From Humisphaera borealis (GTDB lineage Bacteria; Planctomycetota; Phycisphaerae; Tepidisphaerales; Tepidisphaeraceae), in NCBI RefSeq assembly GCF_015169395.1, contig NZ_CP063458.1:558001-622000 (forward strand): 64,000 bases of DNA. Reading direction: 5' to 3'. Shown piece after piece: positions 26,215 through 35,079 of this stretch; the first letter of the stretch is position 1, and every line of letters begins with the position of its first letter. The position numbers and the translations under genes are program-made. The notes beneath the pieces are model-generated. The model was not told where the DNA came from and did not search any database. It saw nothing but the letters and a program-made list of their open reading frames with translations.

Positions 26215-26451
26215 TTATCCGCAACAGGCTTCCTTGACGTCACAGCAGGACTTCGCGCTGCCGCAGCAGTCGACTGCCTCGGCCTTAACAGCCGGTTTGG
26301 CGGAGGGCGCGGGGCAGCAGCCGTCGGACTTCACGCAGCACCCGGCGTCAGGGGCGCAACAGCCAGAGGGCTTGGGACCGCCCGCGGCCGGCATGGCGGC
26401 AGCAATCAAACCCAGAACGGACAGCACGAGCGAAGCAAATAGCGATTTCAT
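26215..26451 (-). CDS. Small secreted protein with six CC pairs
   Basis: A 78-residue protein with a clear signal peptide (MKSLFASLVLSVLGLIAAAMPAAG). The mature 54 residues contain twelve cysteines arranged as six CC pairs (GCCAPDAGCC, DGCCPAPS, DCCGSAKSCC, EACC) with few hydrophobic residues. Such composition suggests metal binding or a heavily disulfide-bonded peptide; no known metallothionein family matches. The upstream gene on the same strand also encodes a secreted Cys-containing protein, and a strong terminator follows. The start has GTCC/GGACT upstream with an AAGGAC-like ribosome site. Confidence 0.7.
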   Translation of the reverse strand: MKSLFASLVLSVLGLIAAAMPAAGGPKPSGCCAPDAGCCVKSDGCCPAPSAKPAVKAEAVDCCGSAKSCCDVKEACCG

Positions 26452-26575
26452 TTGTTAGTCCTTGTGAGAGGGATGCTGCGCATCGATAAGCCGCGTTCGC
26501 GGAACACCCGCGAGGCGGAGCGACAGATGCGACAAGCATCAGTGATGTAGGGATCTTGAACGGGATGGGCGGCAC

Positions 26576-27070
26576 TTAGCCGGCTGAGATCGGAGGTGCT
26601 CGCGCCGCACAGTTGTGCCCGGCGTCGACCAGCCACGGTGCCAGAGGCAGGTCTGGGAAAACTGTGGCAAAGGCGACGACGCCTACGTGACGTGCGACGG
26701 CGGCGTACGGGGACAGCAACAATGGCAGAGTGACATGACTCGCACCCGATGTTTGCAGTGCCGGTGTCGCCTGTTGTGGAACGGGCCGCACGATACAGCA
26801 GTCGGGCAGAGGCGCTTGCTGTGACCCGAACGTGCGCTGCGCAAAGTCGCCTGGGATGGAGCTGAGAGTTCCCGCCTTGGGTGCCGGGGAGCAACACGAA
26901 TGTTCGGAGTCTGCTGGACTTGAGGCGACCGAATGCAGCCGCGCCATAATCGGACAGTCCGGCACTCCGTCGCAAGCCATGGAAGGGCGCGGCGCGAACG
27001 ACTGCGTGGGCATCACAACTGAAAGCACCAGCGCTATCAGCGTCGCGAAGTTGTAAACGTGCCTGAGCAT
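26576..27070 (-). CDS. Secreted or membrane-anchored protein with paired cysteines
   Basis: The start is taken as ATG 27070, which gives the signal sequence MLRHVYNFATLIALVLSVVMPTQSFA. The 164-residue product has cysteines in MACDGVPDCPIM, SCCSPAPK and DCCIVRP, His in SEHSCC, and a late hydrophobic stretch (LLLSPYAAVARHVGVVAFATVF). The layout recalls small DUF2946-like proteins linked to copper handling, but the match is too weak to name. It precedes the CC-pair protein by 125 bp on the same strand. Confidence 0.5.
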   Translation of the reverse strand: MLRHVYNFATLIALVLSVVMPTQSFAPRPSMACDGVPDCPIMARLHSVASSPADSEHSCCSPAPKAGTLSSIPGDFAQRTFGSQQAPLPDCCIVRPVPQQATPALQTSGASHVTLPLLLSPYAAVARHVGVVAFATVFPDLPLAPWLVDAGHNCAARAPPISAG

Positions 27071-27141
27071 TGTGGCCTTACCATCATATCCGCATGACGA
27101 CGAATCTATTGCGTCTGGTTCAGAATTTCGTCCCGCGATGC

Positions 27142-28065
27142 ATGATGTTGCGTCTATTGCGTGCGGCACGGGGGGTATCATCTCTCACGGTGAAATCGAT
27201 CCTTCCGATCGCCGTCCTGATGGTTCCTTTGCTCCAAACCGCCGCGTCGGCCGAGCCACGGGTCGTCCGCGACATCACTTACGCGACCGTTGGCCAGCGC
27301 CAACTCGTGCTCGACCTTTACCTTCCCGAAGCCAAGGCCGCGCCGCTGATCGTCTGGGTTCATGGCGGGGCGTGGCGAGCGGGGTCGAAGGCCGACATGC
27401 CGCTGGGTGATCTCGTGAAGGCTGGCTATGGGGTGGCAAGCGTGGACTACAGGCTCTCGACCGACGCCGCGTTCCCGGCGCAAGTCCACGACATCAAGGC
27501 CGCTATCCGATTTTTACGGGCAAAGTCGAAGGACTACGGTTACGACGCCGACCAAATCGTGGTTGCCGGCAACTCGGCCGGCGGGCACCTGGCTGCACTC
27601 GTGGGTGTCAGTGGCGGGGTCAAGGAACTTGAGGGGGACGTGGGGGACCACAGGGAGCAGTCGTCGGCAGTCCGGGCCATCGTCAGTTACTACGGCATGT
27701 CGAATCTGACCACGATCCTGGACCAGTCCACGCCGCACGGCCTGAAGATGCGTGTGCCGGCCCTGCAACTGCTGCTCGGCGGCCAGCCGTCAGAGAAACC
27801 TGAACTCGCCAGGCTCGCCAGTCCGGTGTTTCACGTGGACGCGAATGACCCGCCGCTGTTGTTGCTGCATGGCGACCAGGACCCGCAGGCACCGATCAAC
27901 CAGTCGATCGAACTGTGGGGAAAGTATGAAGCGGCGCATCTCCGCGTGAAGTTCCAGGCGATTGCGGGCGTCAAGCACGGCGGGAAGGAGTTCTTCGACG
28001 CCGACCGCACGAAGCTTGTGTTGGCGTTTCTGGCCGAATCGCTTGGGGCAGCGGCGGGGCGGTAG
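27142..28065 (+). CDS. Secreted alpha/beta hydrolase (esterase/lipase, BD-FAE-like)
   Basis: The product (307 residues from ATG 27142) has a signal peptide ending LMVPLLQTAASAEP. It carries the oxyanion-hole motif WVHGGAWRAG, the nucleophile elbow GNSAGGH, and candidate acid and base in HGDQDPQAP and GVKHGG. This order and the size match the acetyl-esterase/BD-FAE group of feruloyl or acyl esterases, very common in planctomycetes. It would act in the periplasm or outside on ester-linked substrates. Alternative starts are ATG 27094 and GTG 27190; none has a convincing ribosome site. It is divergent from the Cys-containing gene and convergent with the following membrane protein. Confidence 0.82.
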   Translation: MMLRLLRAARGVSSLTVKSILPIAVLMVPLLQTAASAEPRVVRDITYATVGQRQLVLDLYLPEAKAAPLIVWVHGGAWRAGSKADMPLGDLVKAGYGVASVDYRLSTDAAFPAQVHDIKAAIRFLRAKSKDYGYDADQIVVAGNSAGGHLAALVGVSGGVKELEGDVGDHREQSSAVRAIVSYYGMSNLTTILDQSTPHGLKMRVPALQLLLGGQPSEKPELARLASPVFHVDANDPPLLLLHGDQDPQAPINQSIELWGKYEAAHLRVKFQAIAGVKHGGKEFFDADRTKLVLAFLAESLGAAAGR

Positions 28066-28070
28066 CAGTA

Positions 28071-29099
28071 TCAGCCGCGGACCGCGCGACCAGGCATGGT
28101 GGCGACACCGGTAGCGACGCCACAGCGGGGACAGTATCGGGCCGACCTGGCCAGCGGCGTGGCGCAGCCGTCGGTCACGCAGCGTGATGTCGCCGGCGTG
28201 CGGCCTTCGCCGGGGCGATGGAACGTCGGTTTCGAGAAGATGATGTCGCGTACGCGAGCTGCGAGCGCCTTGTTCACCCGGCCGAAAGCCCGGCTACGCA
28301 GGCGGCAGTCGGTCGCGCCGGCGAACGCGAAGGGGATCGCCCAGAACCCGCTCAGCATCGCCAGGGCCGCACACGACAGCAGCCACGGCGACAGCCCGAA
28401 CCCGATCGGCTCCAGCAGTACCGGGGCGTAGCCCTCGGCGATCGCGAGCTTGTTGAACTCGTCAAGGAATCGCCGGAGCGACCAGGCGTACAAGTGAACC
28501 TGCAGCAGATGAGCGGAGTAGGCGACCGTCAGGCCGAGGCTCCAAACGCCGAAGACGACGAACGATGTTTCGGCCGAGACGGAGATGTATCGCGGCCAGA
28601 GCGCGCCATAGGTGAGCCCGATGAACCATGACCCGAGGTCATGACCCGGCGTAACCTGTGTGATGCCCCAAGCGACGGCACCGACAGCAGCGACGATGCC
28701 CACCATCGCGACCGTCAACAATGACGGATAGAAACGCACCCGGTACGCCGCAGCAAGCAATCGGCGTTCTTCGGTTTCCTTGGTACGAGACTCGCCCCAC
28801 CGGGCCAGTTCGAGTAGTGCACGGCGGTTGGCATCGGCCGAGCGACGGAATCGAGCCGACCATCGCAATGCCGGAGCCACGCCGAGCGAGAAGATCGCGA
28901 GAACAACGGACGTCAGGAAGTTGGGCTTGGACGCAACCGAGCGCACCGAATCCAGTGCCGCCAGTGCGATAGAGGCGCGGACCGGTCGTACCGCCGCAGC
29001 GGACGACGGGACGATCCGGACCGGCGTTTCCGGCCGGACCAAACCGGGTCGATCAGAAATTGTCAGTTGGCCTGTGGTCACGGTTGGCTCTGGACTCAC
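28071..29099 (-). CDS. Multi-span membrane protein with C-terminal zinc ribbon
   Basis: A 342-residue protein starting at GTG 29099, which overlaps the TGA of the preceding gene by 4 bp (GTGA), so translation is probably coupled. After a polar N-terminus there are about five hydrophobic segments (LTSVVLAIFSLGVAPAL, FYPSLLTVAMVGIVAAVGAVAWG, FVVFGVWSLGLTVAYSAHLL, PWLLSCAALAMLSGFWAIPFAFA). The end carries a zinc ribbon with CX4C and CX2C (CVTDGC...YCPRCG). The family is unknown. Neighbouring genes, including the Ser/Thr kinase, end in comparable ribbons. Confidence 0.65.
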   Translation of the reverse strand: MSPEPTVTTGQLTISDRPGLVRPETPVRIVPSSAAAVRPVRASIALAALDSVRSVASKPNFLTSVVLAIFSLGVAPALRWSARFRRSADANRRALLELARWGESRTKETEERRLLAAAYRVRFYPSLLTVAMVGIVAAVGAVAWGITQVTPGHDLGSWFIGLTYGALWPRYISVSAETSFVVFGVWSLGLTVAYSAHLLQVHLYAWSLRRFLDEFNKLAIAEGYAPVLLEPIGFGLSPWLLSCAALAMLSGFWAIPFAFAGATDCRLRSRAFGRVNKALAARVRDIIFSKPTFHRPGEGRTPATSRCVTDGCATPLARSARYCPRCGVATGVATMPGRAVRG

Positions 29100-29488
29100 G
29101 CTTGCTGATTGTCAGACAACCCTCCGGTCGGCTGGATAGCCCTGATCCGGTTCGGATCAGAATAGCGATTCCAGGACATTGCGGTTCTACGCACTTCCGT
29201 CGGATGTCGTTGGGCGAGGGCATTCATTCCCATTCCGCAGCGCCGACAGAACTTTGCTGTTGTGTGATTTTCGGCGTGGCAGCGTGATCGTGGGCAACGC
29301 AAAGACGCCGCTTGCGAACGCATTGACAGACGCGGGTCCGGCATGCCCAGCAAGCCTGCGATGCCACGGCTGATCAATCGGACGACTTTGACCAGAACAA
29401 TGCTGCCAAAGATCAGCATCGTCAGCGCGATCACGCCGATGACGAGAAGGACGAGAAAGAAGATTCCACCGAAACTCATCGCGACCAT
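29096..29488 (-). CDS. Single-span membrane protein with zinc ribbon
   Basis: A 130-residue protein (start ATG 29488; ATG 29479 also possible) with one long N-terminal membrane helix (GIFFLVLLVIGVIALTMLIFGSIVLVKVV) and a cytoplasmic zinc ribbon (CPRSRC...FCRRCG), then a polar tail. No family is recognised. Its stop overlaps the start of the next gene by 4 bp. The kinase gene that follows upstream on the same strand ends about 140 bp away, so the three may share a transcript. Confidence 0.6.
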   Translation of the reverse strand: MVAMSFGGIFFLVLLVIGVIALTMLIFGSIVLVKVVRLISRGIAGLLGMPDPRLSMRSQAASLRCPRSRCHAENHTTAKFCRRCGMGMNALAQRHPTEVRRTAMSWNRYSDPNRIRAIQPTGGLSDNQQA

Positions 29489-29629
29489 TTTGCACCATTC
29501 TAGCAACGGGTCAGTCTACGGACGCGTGTAAAGGGCAGGCCTGTTTGTAACAGTTTCACCGGCATCGGCGGTAACGTGCTTGCTTCACGGCGTTTACATC
29601 CAGACGCCGCGCCGAGACTGGTTATTCTG

Positions 29630-30706
29630 TCACCTGATGCCGGCTTCCATCGTCAGCGTCTGACCGCAGAAGATGCAGTGGTGGTCGGTCGGATCGGGGT
29701 AAGCCCCGCACTGGGGACATCGGCGTACGTTCTCCACCATCTGAACGCCGCAATGCATGCAGAACTGGTCGTTGGCATCGACCGCGCCTCGACACTGGGG
29801 GCAGGTGGTGCGTTTGCCGGTCATGGGTGGCGGGGCAACAACCCTGCCGGTGGGGAGTGGGGGAACGCCCGCCTTAGGCTTCATGCCGCCCGGGATCGGC
29901 GGAGCGCTCGTCAGCGCCTGGATCATCTCTTCAGCGCTGGCGAAACGCTTATCCAGTCGCGCGTAAGACCGGCGGAACACCTCGTCGAGGTGCTTGGGGC
30001 TCTGGCGGTTCAAGTCGCTGGGAACGTCCGTTCCGGCTGGCTTCTCGCCGGTCAGCATCTCGTACAGCACGACGCCACAGGCGAACAGATCGGCGCGGCC
30101 GTCGACGGCAGCGCCCTGCCGCTGCTCAGGAGCCATGTATTCGAGCGTGCCGGCGATCTCGCGAGCGTGGTCGCCGCTCGACGATTGCGACAGCGCAATC
30201 GATTCGGCCCGCATCGCGGTCGACTTGCCCAGCCCGAAATCGGTCACCTTCACGACCCCTTCGGTGTTGAACCCGTCCTTGAACGCCCGCTCGTGAACGA
30301 GGATGTTCTCGGGCTTGATGTCGCGGTGAACGACGTTGTTCTTGTGCGCGTAGGAGAGCCCGGCCAGCACCTGCTTCATCACCGCGATGGCGTCGGTCGG
30401 GGTCAGCTTCTTGTTGACGATCAGCGGGCGCAGGCTGGTTCCCGGCACATACTCCATCACCAGGTAGGGCGTCTCGGCGTAGGGGTCAAAACCCATCGCG
30501 CGGACGATGTTCGTGTGCTGGAGACCGTGGATCGCCGTCCCCTCTCGCTGAAGATCGCGGACGTAGTTGGGATCGGTCGGGATCTTGACCGCCACGAGCT
30601 GGTCGTGCCAGACGTGGTGGTTGGCTTTCCAGACTTCACCGAACGCGCCGGAAGCGATTCGCTCCTGGAGCACGTGCTCCCCGACACGTTGATTGGCATT
30701 AGGCAT
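29630..30706 (-). CDS. Hanks-type Ser/Thr protein kinase with two C-terminal zinc ribbons
   Basis: The 358-residue protein has a complete kinase domain: glycine loop IASGAFGEV (about 18-26), the ATP-binding lysine Lys41 in VAVK, catalytic loop HRDIKPEN (127-134), DFG at 156-158, and APE in MAPEQ. A Pro-rich linker ([16 protein letters not shown]) leads to two tandem CX2C/CX2C ribbons (CPQCRG...FCMHCG and CPQCGA...CIFCG). There is no transmembrane helix, so it is a soluble kinase, unlike PknB-type receptors. It belongs to a minus-strand run with a small coupled ORF and a membrane protein upstream and two zinc-ribbon membrane proteins downstream, which are candidate partners or substrates. Confidence 0.93.
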   Translation of the reverse strand: MPNANQRVGEHVLQERIASGAFGEVWKANHHVWHDQLVAVKIPTDPNYVRDLQREGTAIHGLQHTNIVRAMGFDPYAETPYLVMEYVPGTSLRPLIVNKKLTPTDAIAVMKQVLAGLSYAHKNNVVHRDIKPENILVHERAFKDGFNTEGVVKVTDFGLGKSTAMRAESIALSQSSSGDHAREIAGTLEYMAPEQRQGAAVDGRADLFACGVVLYEMLTGEKPAGTDVPSDLNRQSPKHLDEVFRRSYARLDKRFASAEEMIQALTSAPPIPGGMKPKAGVPPLPTGRVVAPPPMTGKRTTCPQCRGAVDANDQFCMHCGVQMVENVRRCPQCGAYPDPTDHHCIFCGQTLTMEAGIR

Positions 30707-30779
30707 CTGTCATCTCCCGCTACACTGAACTGCACGTACCGACTCTGGAACTCACGCACCCATCAAGTGCAACGCACCT

Positions 30780-30971
30780 TCAACTCCAACGCATCCAGCA
30801 TTCGACGACCCGGCGAGTCCCGTCCCAAATCCAGGCCAGCCACTCACCGATCGTCCCCAGCGTTCTGCGGATCGGGCCGGGTTCGTAGACGGCCCGCCAT
30901 CCGGTCATCGGGCGATCCAACGCGGGTGCGTCCGGCGGTCGCACCGGCGTTCGGGTGCTTCGGACTGTCAC
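30780..30971 (-). CDS. Small protein translationally coupled to the upstream membrane gene
   Basis: A 63-residue ORF whose GTG start overlaps the TGA of the gene ending at 30968 by 4 bp. The second half is Trp-rich and amphipathic (TIGEWLAWIWDGTRRVVECWMRW), suggesting membrane association. It fills the space before the kinase gene. No homologue is recognised; the evidence is overlap and position only. Confidence 0.4.
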   Translation of the reverse strand: MTVRSTRTPVRPPDAPALDRPMTGWRAVYEPGPIRRTLGTIGEWLAWIWDGTRRVVECWMRWS

Positions 30972-31366
30972 GCTCCTCCGAACCGCTCGGCGATCCAGTC
31001 GCAGATCAGGATATTATAGACCAACGCCAGCATGACCGCGGCCGCGAAGAAGATCCACGCCGTCGCGCCGCTGATGCCCCAGTCGAACAGCCAGGCGAGC
31101 AGAACGGCTTCGACGGCGGTGTAGAAAACGACGAGCGCCGCCCCGGCAAGGTTGTTCTCGAACTTCGCGACCCAGGTGGTGAGGAAGAAGGTCGCCCACG
31201 GAGCCGCGCCGACGAGCGCGAACCAGCCCAGCGATTTCCCGGTGCCGCCGAGCCAGGCGCTGCGGACCTCGGGGTCCATGCGCCAAAGGGCGATTGCGGC
31301 AGCGATGACAATCACGCTGACGAGCCCGCCGACGATCTTTCCGCCAACTGTCTTGAGGAAGTCCAT
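30968..31366 (-). CDS. Membrane protein of unknown function (four spans)
   Basis: A 132-residue, strongly hydrophobic protein with about four helices: GGLVSVIVIAAAIALW, SLGWFALVGAAPWATFFLTTWVA, NLAGAALVVFYTAVEAVLLAWLF and GATAWIFFAAAVMLALVYNILI. I recognise no family. It is the first gene of the probable minus-strand unit leading to the Ser/Thr kinase, and is divergent from the atypical kinase gene. Confidence 0.7.
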   Translation of the reverse strand: MDFLKTVGGKIVGGLVSVIVIAAAIALWRMDPEVRSAWLGGTGKSLGWFALVGAAPWATFFLTTWVAKFENNLAGAALVVFYTAVEAVLLAWLFDWGISGATAWIFFAAAVMLALVYNILICDWIAERFGGA

Positions 31367-31608
31367 CCGGGCGGCAAGTTTACCGCATCCGCCGAAGGAT
31401 TCGCTTATAAACGGACGCGAAAACCAGACATCGACGTAAGCGTCTTAAAGAGAGGGCCTTACAGCGATTCGCCGGCGCCTTGATCGAGCCCGCTCCACGC
31501 CCGGGAATCGGAGCGGTCCGGAATTAAAAGGAGGTCTTCGGATCGGTCGTTTTAGTTGCTTGCTCAACCGTTGTATTGCAGTTGATTCCCCGCCCCTCCC
31601 GGGCGACG

Positions 31609-32346
31609 ATGCCGGGCATGTACCGACCCGGCCGAGTCAAACGTTTCGATTTCCCGCCGGGGAAGGTCGTCGCCGGCAAGTACCAGATTGAGCGCGAGCT
31701 CGGTAGCGGCTGGGAGGGGGAAGTCTATTCCATCGTCGAACGCACGACCGGCATCCGCCGGGCCGCCAAGTTTTACTATCCGCACCGCGATCCCACGGGA
31801 AAAGCGGCGATCACCTACGCCCGCAAGCTCGACGCGCTGCGCCACTGTCCGATCCTGATGCAGTATCACCACCAGGAGGTGGCGTACTTCAAAAAGAAGA
31901 AGATCACGGTGGTCATCAGCGAGCTCGTCGAAGGGCTCAAGCTCAGCGAGTTTCTGCAACAGCAACCGGGCGGACGGCTCAGCGCGTTCGAAGCGCTACA
32001 TGTATTGCATACGCTCACCCGGGGTATCGCCCCGATTCACGCCCGCGGCGAGTACCACGGCGACATCCACGAACACAACATCATGATCCGCCGGCAGGGG
32101 ATCGACTTCGAAGTCAAACTGCTCGACTTCTTCGACCTCGGCCGCCCGGGCAAGGACAAGATTCGTAAGGATGTCCTGAACCTTGTCGAAGTGCTGCACA
32201 CCATCGTCGGCGGCCGCGAGCACTACGCGACCCAGCCGAAGGTCATCAAGGCGATCGTTCGCGGGCTGAAGGACACGCTGATTCTCCAGCGATTCCAGAG
32301 CGCCGGGGACATCCAGCGGCATCTCGAGAATCTCGACTGGGAATGA
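31609..32346 (+). CDS. Atypical protein-kinase-like phosphotransferase
   Basis: A 245-residue protein with a kinase-type N-lobe (GKYQIERELGSGWEGEVYSIVE, the lysine in RRAAKFYYP) and C-lobe. The catalytic loop reads YHGDIHEHNIMI, with HGD instead of HRD, and the metal-binding motif is LLDFFDLG (DFF for DFG). These substitutions resemble aminoglycoside- or choline-kinase-like and ABC1/RIO-type enzymes, so it may be an active small-molecule or protein kinase of unusual class. No activation-segment APE is evident. It stands divergently from the classical zinc-ribbon kinase cluster. The start could also be ATG 31618. Confidence 0.75.
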   Translation: MPGMYRPGRVKRFDFPPGKVVAGKYQIERELGSGWEGEVYSIVERTTGIRRAAKFYYPHRDPTGKAAITYARKLDALRHCPILMQYHHQEVAYFKKKKITVVISELVEGLKLSEFLQQQPGGRLSAFEALHVLHTLTRGIAPIHARGEYHGDIHEHNIMIRRQGIDFEVKLLDFFDLGRPGKDKIRKDVLNLVEVLHTIVGGREHYATQPKVIKAIVRGLKDTLILQRFQSAGDIQRHLENLDWE

Positions 32347-32398
32347 GCCGTCGAGGGGGCTGCGGGCCCGGGGTGGCCTTCGCCTACAATCCGCCCGC

Positions 32399-33487
32399 AT
32401 GAACGTTCTCCCCCTGTTTACGCCGCCCGCCGATCCGGATGCCTGGCACCATGTCACCGCGCCGGGCGGGTATGAATGGTGGTACTTCGACGCGGAAGAC
32501 GTCAGCGGGCGAATCCAGATCGTCGCGATCTTTCTCGAAGGGTTTGTTTTCCACCCCGGCTACCTTCGGCGGTACGCGAGCTTTCTGCGGCGGCCGACGC
32601 GGCGATCACCGCCGACGGCGGGGGATTTTCCCTGCGCGTACTTCGTCGTCTACGAAGACGGCAAGATCGCCGCCCAATTCATGTCGCAGGTCGCCCCGAC
32701 CGACTTTGCCGCATCCGCCGAGCGAACCGACGTGCGCATCGGCCCGAACCACGTCGGCCGAGATCCTGACGGCACGCTGCGCCTGAAACTGCTGGGCACG
32801 CCCTGGAAGCTTACCTGGCAGGGCCCCAAGCTGCTGGGCGATCAGGTGCTGTCGGCGGAGTTGACGTTCCGCCCGCGTGTGCCCGGGCCGGCGATGGAAC
32901 GGACGTTTCTTTCCCGAAAGCTCTCGGGAGCGGAACACCAGTGGGTGATCGCCGATCCGATGTGCCAGGTGAACGGAACGATCCGCTTCGGTCCGAAGGG
33001 CGGGGCGTCTGACGCGGTGCGCGAGATCGCGTTTGCAGGTCGCGGATACCACGATCACAACTACGGCACCGCACCGATCGGCCCGGGGCTGAAGCGATGG
33101 GTCTGGGGGCGGGCGATTGCCGACGACCAGATGTATACGTTTCATTTCGCGCGAGCCCGCAATGCCGAGCTTGCCGACGAGATACACCTCGTCCGCGCCG
33201 ATGTCTCTGGCAGAACGGAACTGGCCGTCAGTCACGCGGCCGTCGATTGGAGTCGCCGCACCGCTGTCGGCCTGGCATACCCGCAGACGATTCACTTCCC
33301 GTCGTATCTGAAGCTCACCAGCCCCAGGGTGGTCGATTCGGCACCGTTCTACATGCGCCTTATCTACGAGGCCGAGCTGGAAGGGTCACGACAGACGACG
33401 GCATTCTGTGAAGTGGCGTATCCGCATCGGTTGCGCTGGCCTGTTCTCGGACGCATGATCGAGATGTCAATTCATAAGACCGGGTGA
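32399..33487 (+). CDS. CrtC/AttH-family lipocalin-like hydratase homologue
   Basis: The 362-residue protein shows the AttH/CrtC pattern (PF07143): GGYEWWYFDAEDVSGRIQIVAIF near the start, a middle block AELTFRPRVPG, and the conserved GRGYHDHNYGTAPIG with WGRAIADDQMYTFHFAR. CrtC hydrates carotenoids such as neurosporene at the 1,2 position; homologues act on diverse lipids. No carotenoid genes are visible here, so the substrate is open. No signal peptide is seen. It starts 52 bp after the atypical kinase gene on the same strand. Confidence 0.75.
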   Translation: MNVLPLFTPPADPDAWHHVTAPGGYEWWYFDAEDVSGRIQIVAIFLEGFVFHPGYLRRYASFLRRPTRRSPPTAGDFPCAYFVVYEDGKIAAQFMSQVAPTDFAASAERTDVRIGPNHVGRDPDGTLRLKLLGTPWKLTWQGPKLLGDQVLSAELTFRPRVPGPAMERTFLSRKLSGAEHQWVIADPMCQVNGTIRFGPKGGASDAVREIAFAGRGYHDHNYGTAPIGPGLKRWVWGRAIADDQMYTFHFARARNAELADEIHLVRADVSGRTELAVSHAAVDWSRRTAVGLAYPQTIHFPSYLKLTSPRVVDSAPFYMRLIYEAELEGSRQTTAFCEVAYPHRLRWPVLGRMIEMSIHKTG

Positions 33488-34383
33488 GGTTTGGCATCGC
33501 CTTGCGATCGCAACTTTGCCGAGTTTGCCCATTTCTCCCGCTTCATTTGACGCTGTTCCAGTCGAATCGTACTTCCATTCCTGTCCGGCTGACCTGCTGA
33601 TCGCGACGAGCGAAACGCAGGGTACGGCCGGTCGATCGAGGGTCCCCGATAAGGGCTAAGCCATCGAAAGGTGGCGTTCGGGTGTGTTCGCACGCCCGGC
33701 CTGCGGGGTCGATCGCGTTTCGCGCGGTTCACTTGTGGACCGTTCGGGCCGCGTCTGACCTTGTGGTGCGCAAAGCGTCCGGTCCGAGCGGTGTCGCCAA
33801 AACGACACCGACGGAGCGAGGACGCCGCCGAAAGGATCGCTCGTGTCTGTTTGCCTGAGAGGCCGTTGAGCCTTTCGTGAAGGGCCTTGTCGCTCGCGTT
33901 GTGCGGGCTGTGAGGTCTGCAAGGGCATGCACGTCACGACCCGTTCTGTCGGTTCTCCTCGGTTCTGCGTCCAGTTCCGCCCGCACCGGTGTTACCGGCC
34001 GTTTGTTCGGCCGGCCGGAGTGTCGCGGACAGAGGCACGTCAAGTGGGCGACCGCTGTTGACGATGCTGGGACTGGCCAGTGCAGGTCTGAATCGGAAGG
34101 AGGTTGTCATCCCGCGGTGTGTCCGCCCGGCGGTGCGTTGATCCCAGGATCTTCGCCCGGCACGCGGTACGCCGAACCCCCTTTTCCGCGACTTCCACGG
34201 CTCGCATGTCGAACTGGTGGTGAGTCCGGGAGAACCGAAGGAAGTGGTCGGAGTCAGCTCGCCGTTGGCGTGCGCTTCCGACACCGAGTGTCGTGTTGTG
34301 TTTGTCGTTGTATCCGGCGACGCGATTCGTGATGGCCGGCCTTGTGCCGCCCCGCGCGTCCCCTTCACAGAAAGGTGTTCCCC
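33488..34383. other. Gap without a recognisable gene before the pseudopilin cluster
   Basis: About 900 bp with no ORF that resembles a protein. Small hairpins such as CGGTGTCG/CGACACCG near 33798-33820 are present. The last part is presumably the promoter and leader of the pseudopilin gene, whose ribosome site AAAGG lies just before 34384. Confidence 0.6.
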
Positions 34384-34854
34384 ATGTATCGCACGATTCG
34401 CAAGTCGCGTAGTGGTTTCACGCTCATCGAAATCCTGATCGTCGTCATCATCCTCGGCATTCTGGCCGCGATCGTCATCCCGCAGTTCAGCTCGGCGAGC
34501 AACGACGCCCGCAAGAGTAACGTGCAGACGACGGTACAAACGCTCCGCAGCCAGATCGCGCTGTACAAGTTGCAGCACCAGGATGCGTTGCCCGACCTGG
34601 TGACCAACTGGGATCAGCTGACGAAGAAGACGGACGCGACCGGTTCGACCACCCCGGCTGTCGGCGCCCAGACCTTTGGCCCTTACATGCAGGACACTCC
34701 GGTTAACTCGCTCAACAGCCTGAGCACTGTTGCCAACGGCGACGGCTCGGCCGCCGCGGCGACCTCGGTCGGTTTCGTCTACGACTATGCCGCTGCCGCC
34801 GGCACCGGCAAGATCTGGGGCACCGACATCGACGGCAAGACCCTCATCCCCTAA
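34384..34854 (+). CDS. GspG-like type II pseudopilin 1
   Basis: A 156-residue class III signal-peptide protein: MYRTIRKSRSG^FTLIEILIVVIILGILAAIVIPQFSSAS. The prepilin peptidase site is G/F with Glu at +5, followed by a long hydrophobic helix. The C-terminal domain (VQTTVQTLRSQIALYKLQHQDALP, FGPYMQDTPVNSL) is GspG-like. Planctomycetes carry many such pseudopilins. Start 34384 follows AAAGG at 9 bp. A second paralogue follows after about 225 bp, separated by a strong hairpin. Confidence 0.88.
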   Translation: MYRTIRKSRSGFTLIEILIVVIILGILAAIVIPQFSSASNDARKSNVQTTVQTLRSQIALYKLQHQDALPDLVTNWDQLTKKTDATGSTTPAVGAQTFGPYMQDTPVNSLNSLSTVANGDGSAAAATSVGFVYDYAAAAGTGKIWGTDIDGKTLIP

Positions 34855-34933
34855 TCGGATGAGTGCCTGAGCTCGGCGATTCAAACCTCAAACACCGGCA
34901 GGCGGAGTCGTCAAACGCCTGATCAACCCTCCA

Positions 34934-34973
34934 GCCCGGACGCCTTGCGATCTCGATCGCAGGGTGTCCGGGC
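34934..34973 (+). terminator. Long hairpin between the two pseudopilin genes
   Basis: GCCCGGAC...TGCGATC and GATCGCA...GTCCGGGC form a stem of about 17 bp with two mismatches and a TC loop. There is no T run, so it may act as an mRNA-stabilising or processing hairpin rather than a terminator. Confidence 0.5.
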
Positions 34974-35079
34974 GGAGTGCCGGAATGAATGCACCACCCA
35001 TCGACGTGAACGGCCGGTTGAAGAGGAATCCGTTACCCGCCCCGCAACGCTGCTGCGGCCCCTGCAACGAGGTACCGTC

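Noticed and set aside
33656-34332. ORFs on both strands in the gap before the pseudopilins
   Set aside because: Ser/Arg/Thr-rich translations without homology, typical of random frames in GC-rich non-coding DNA.
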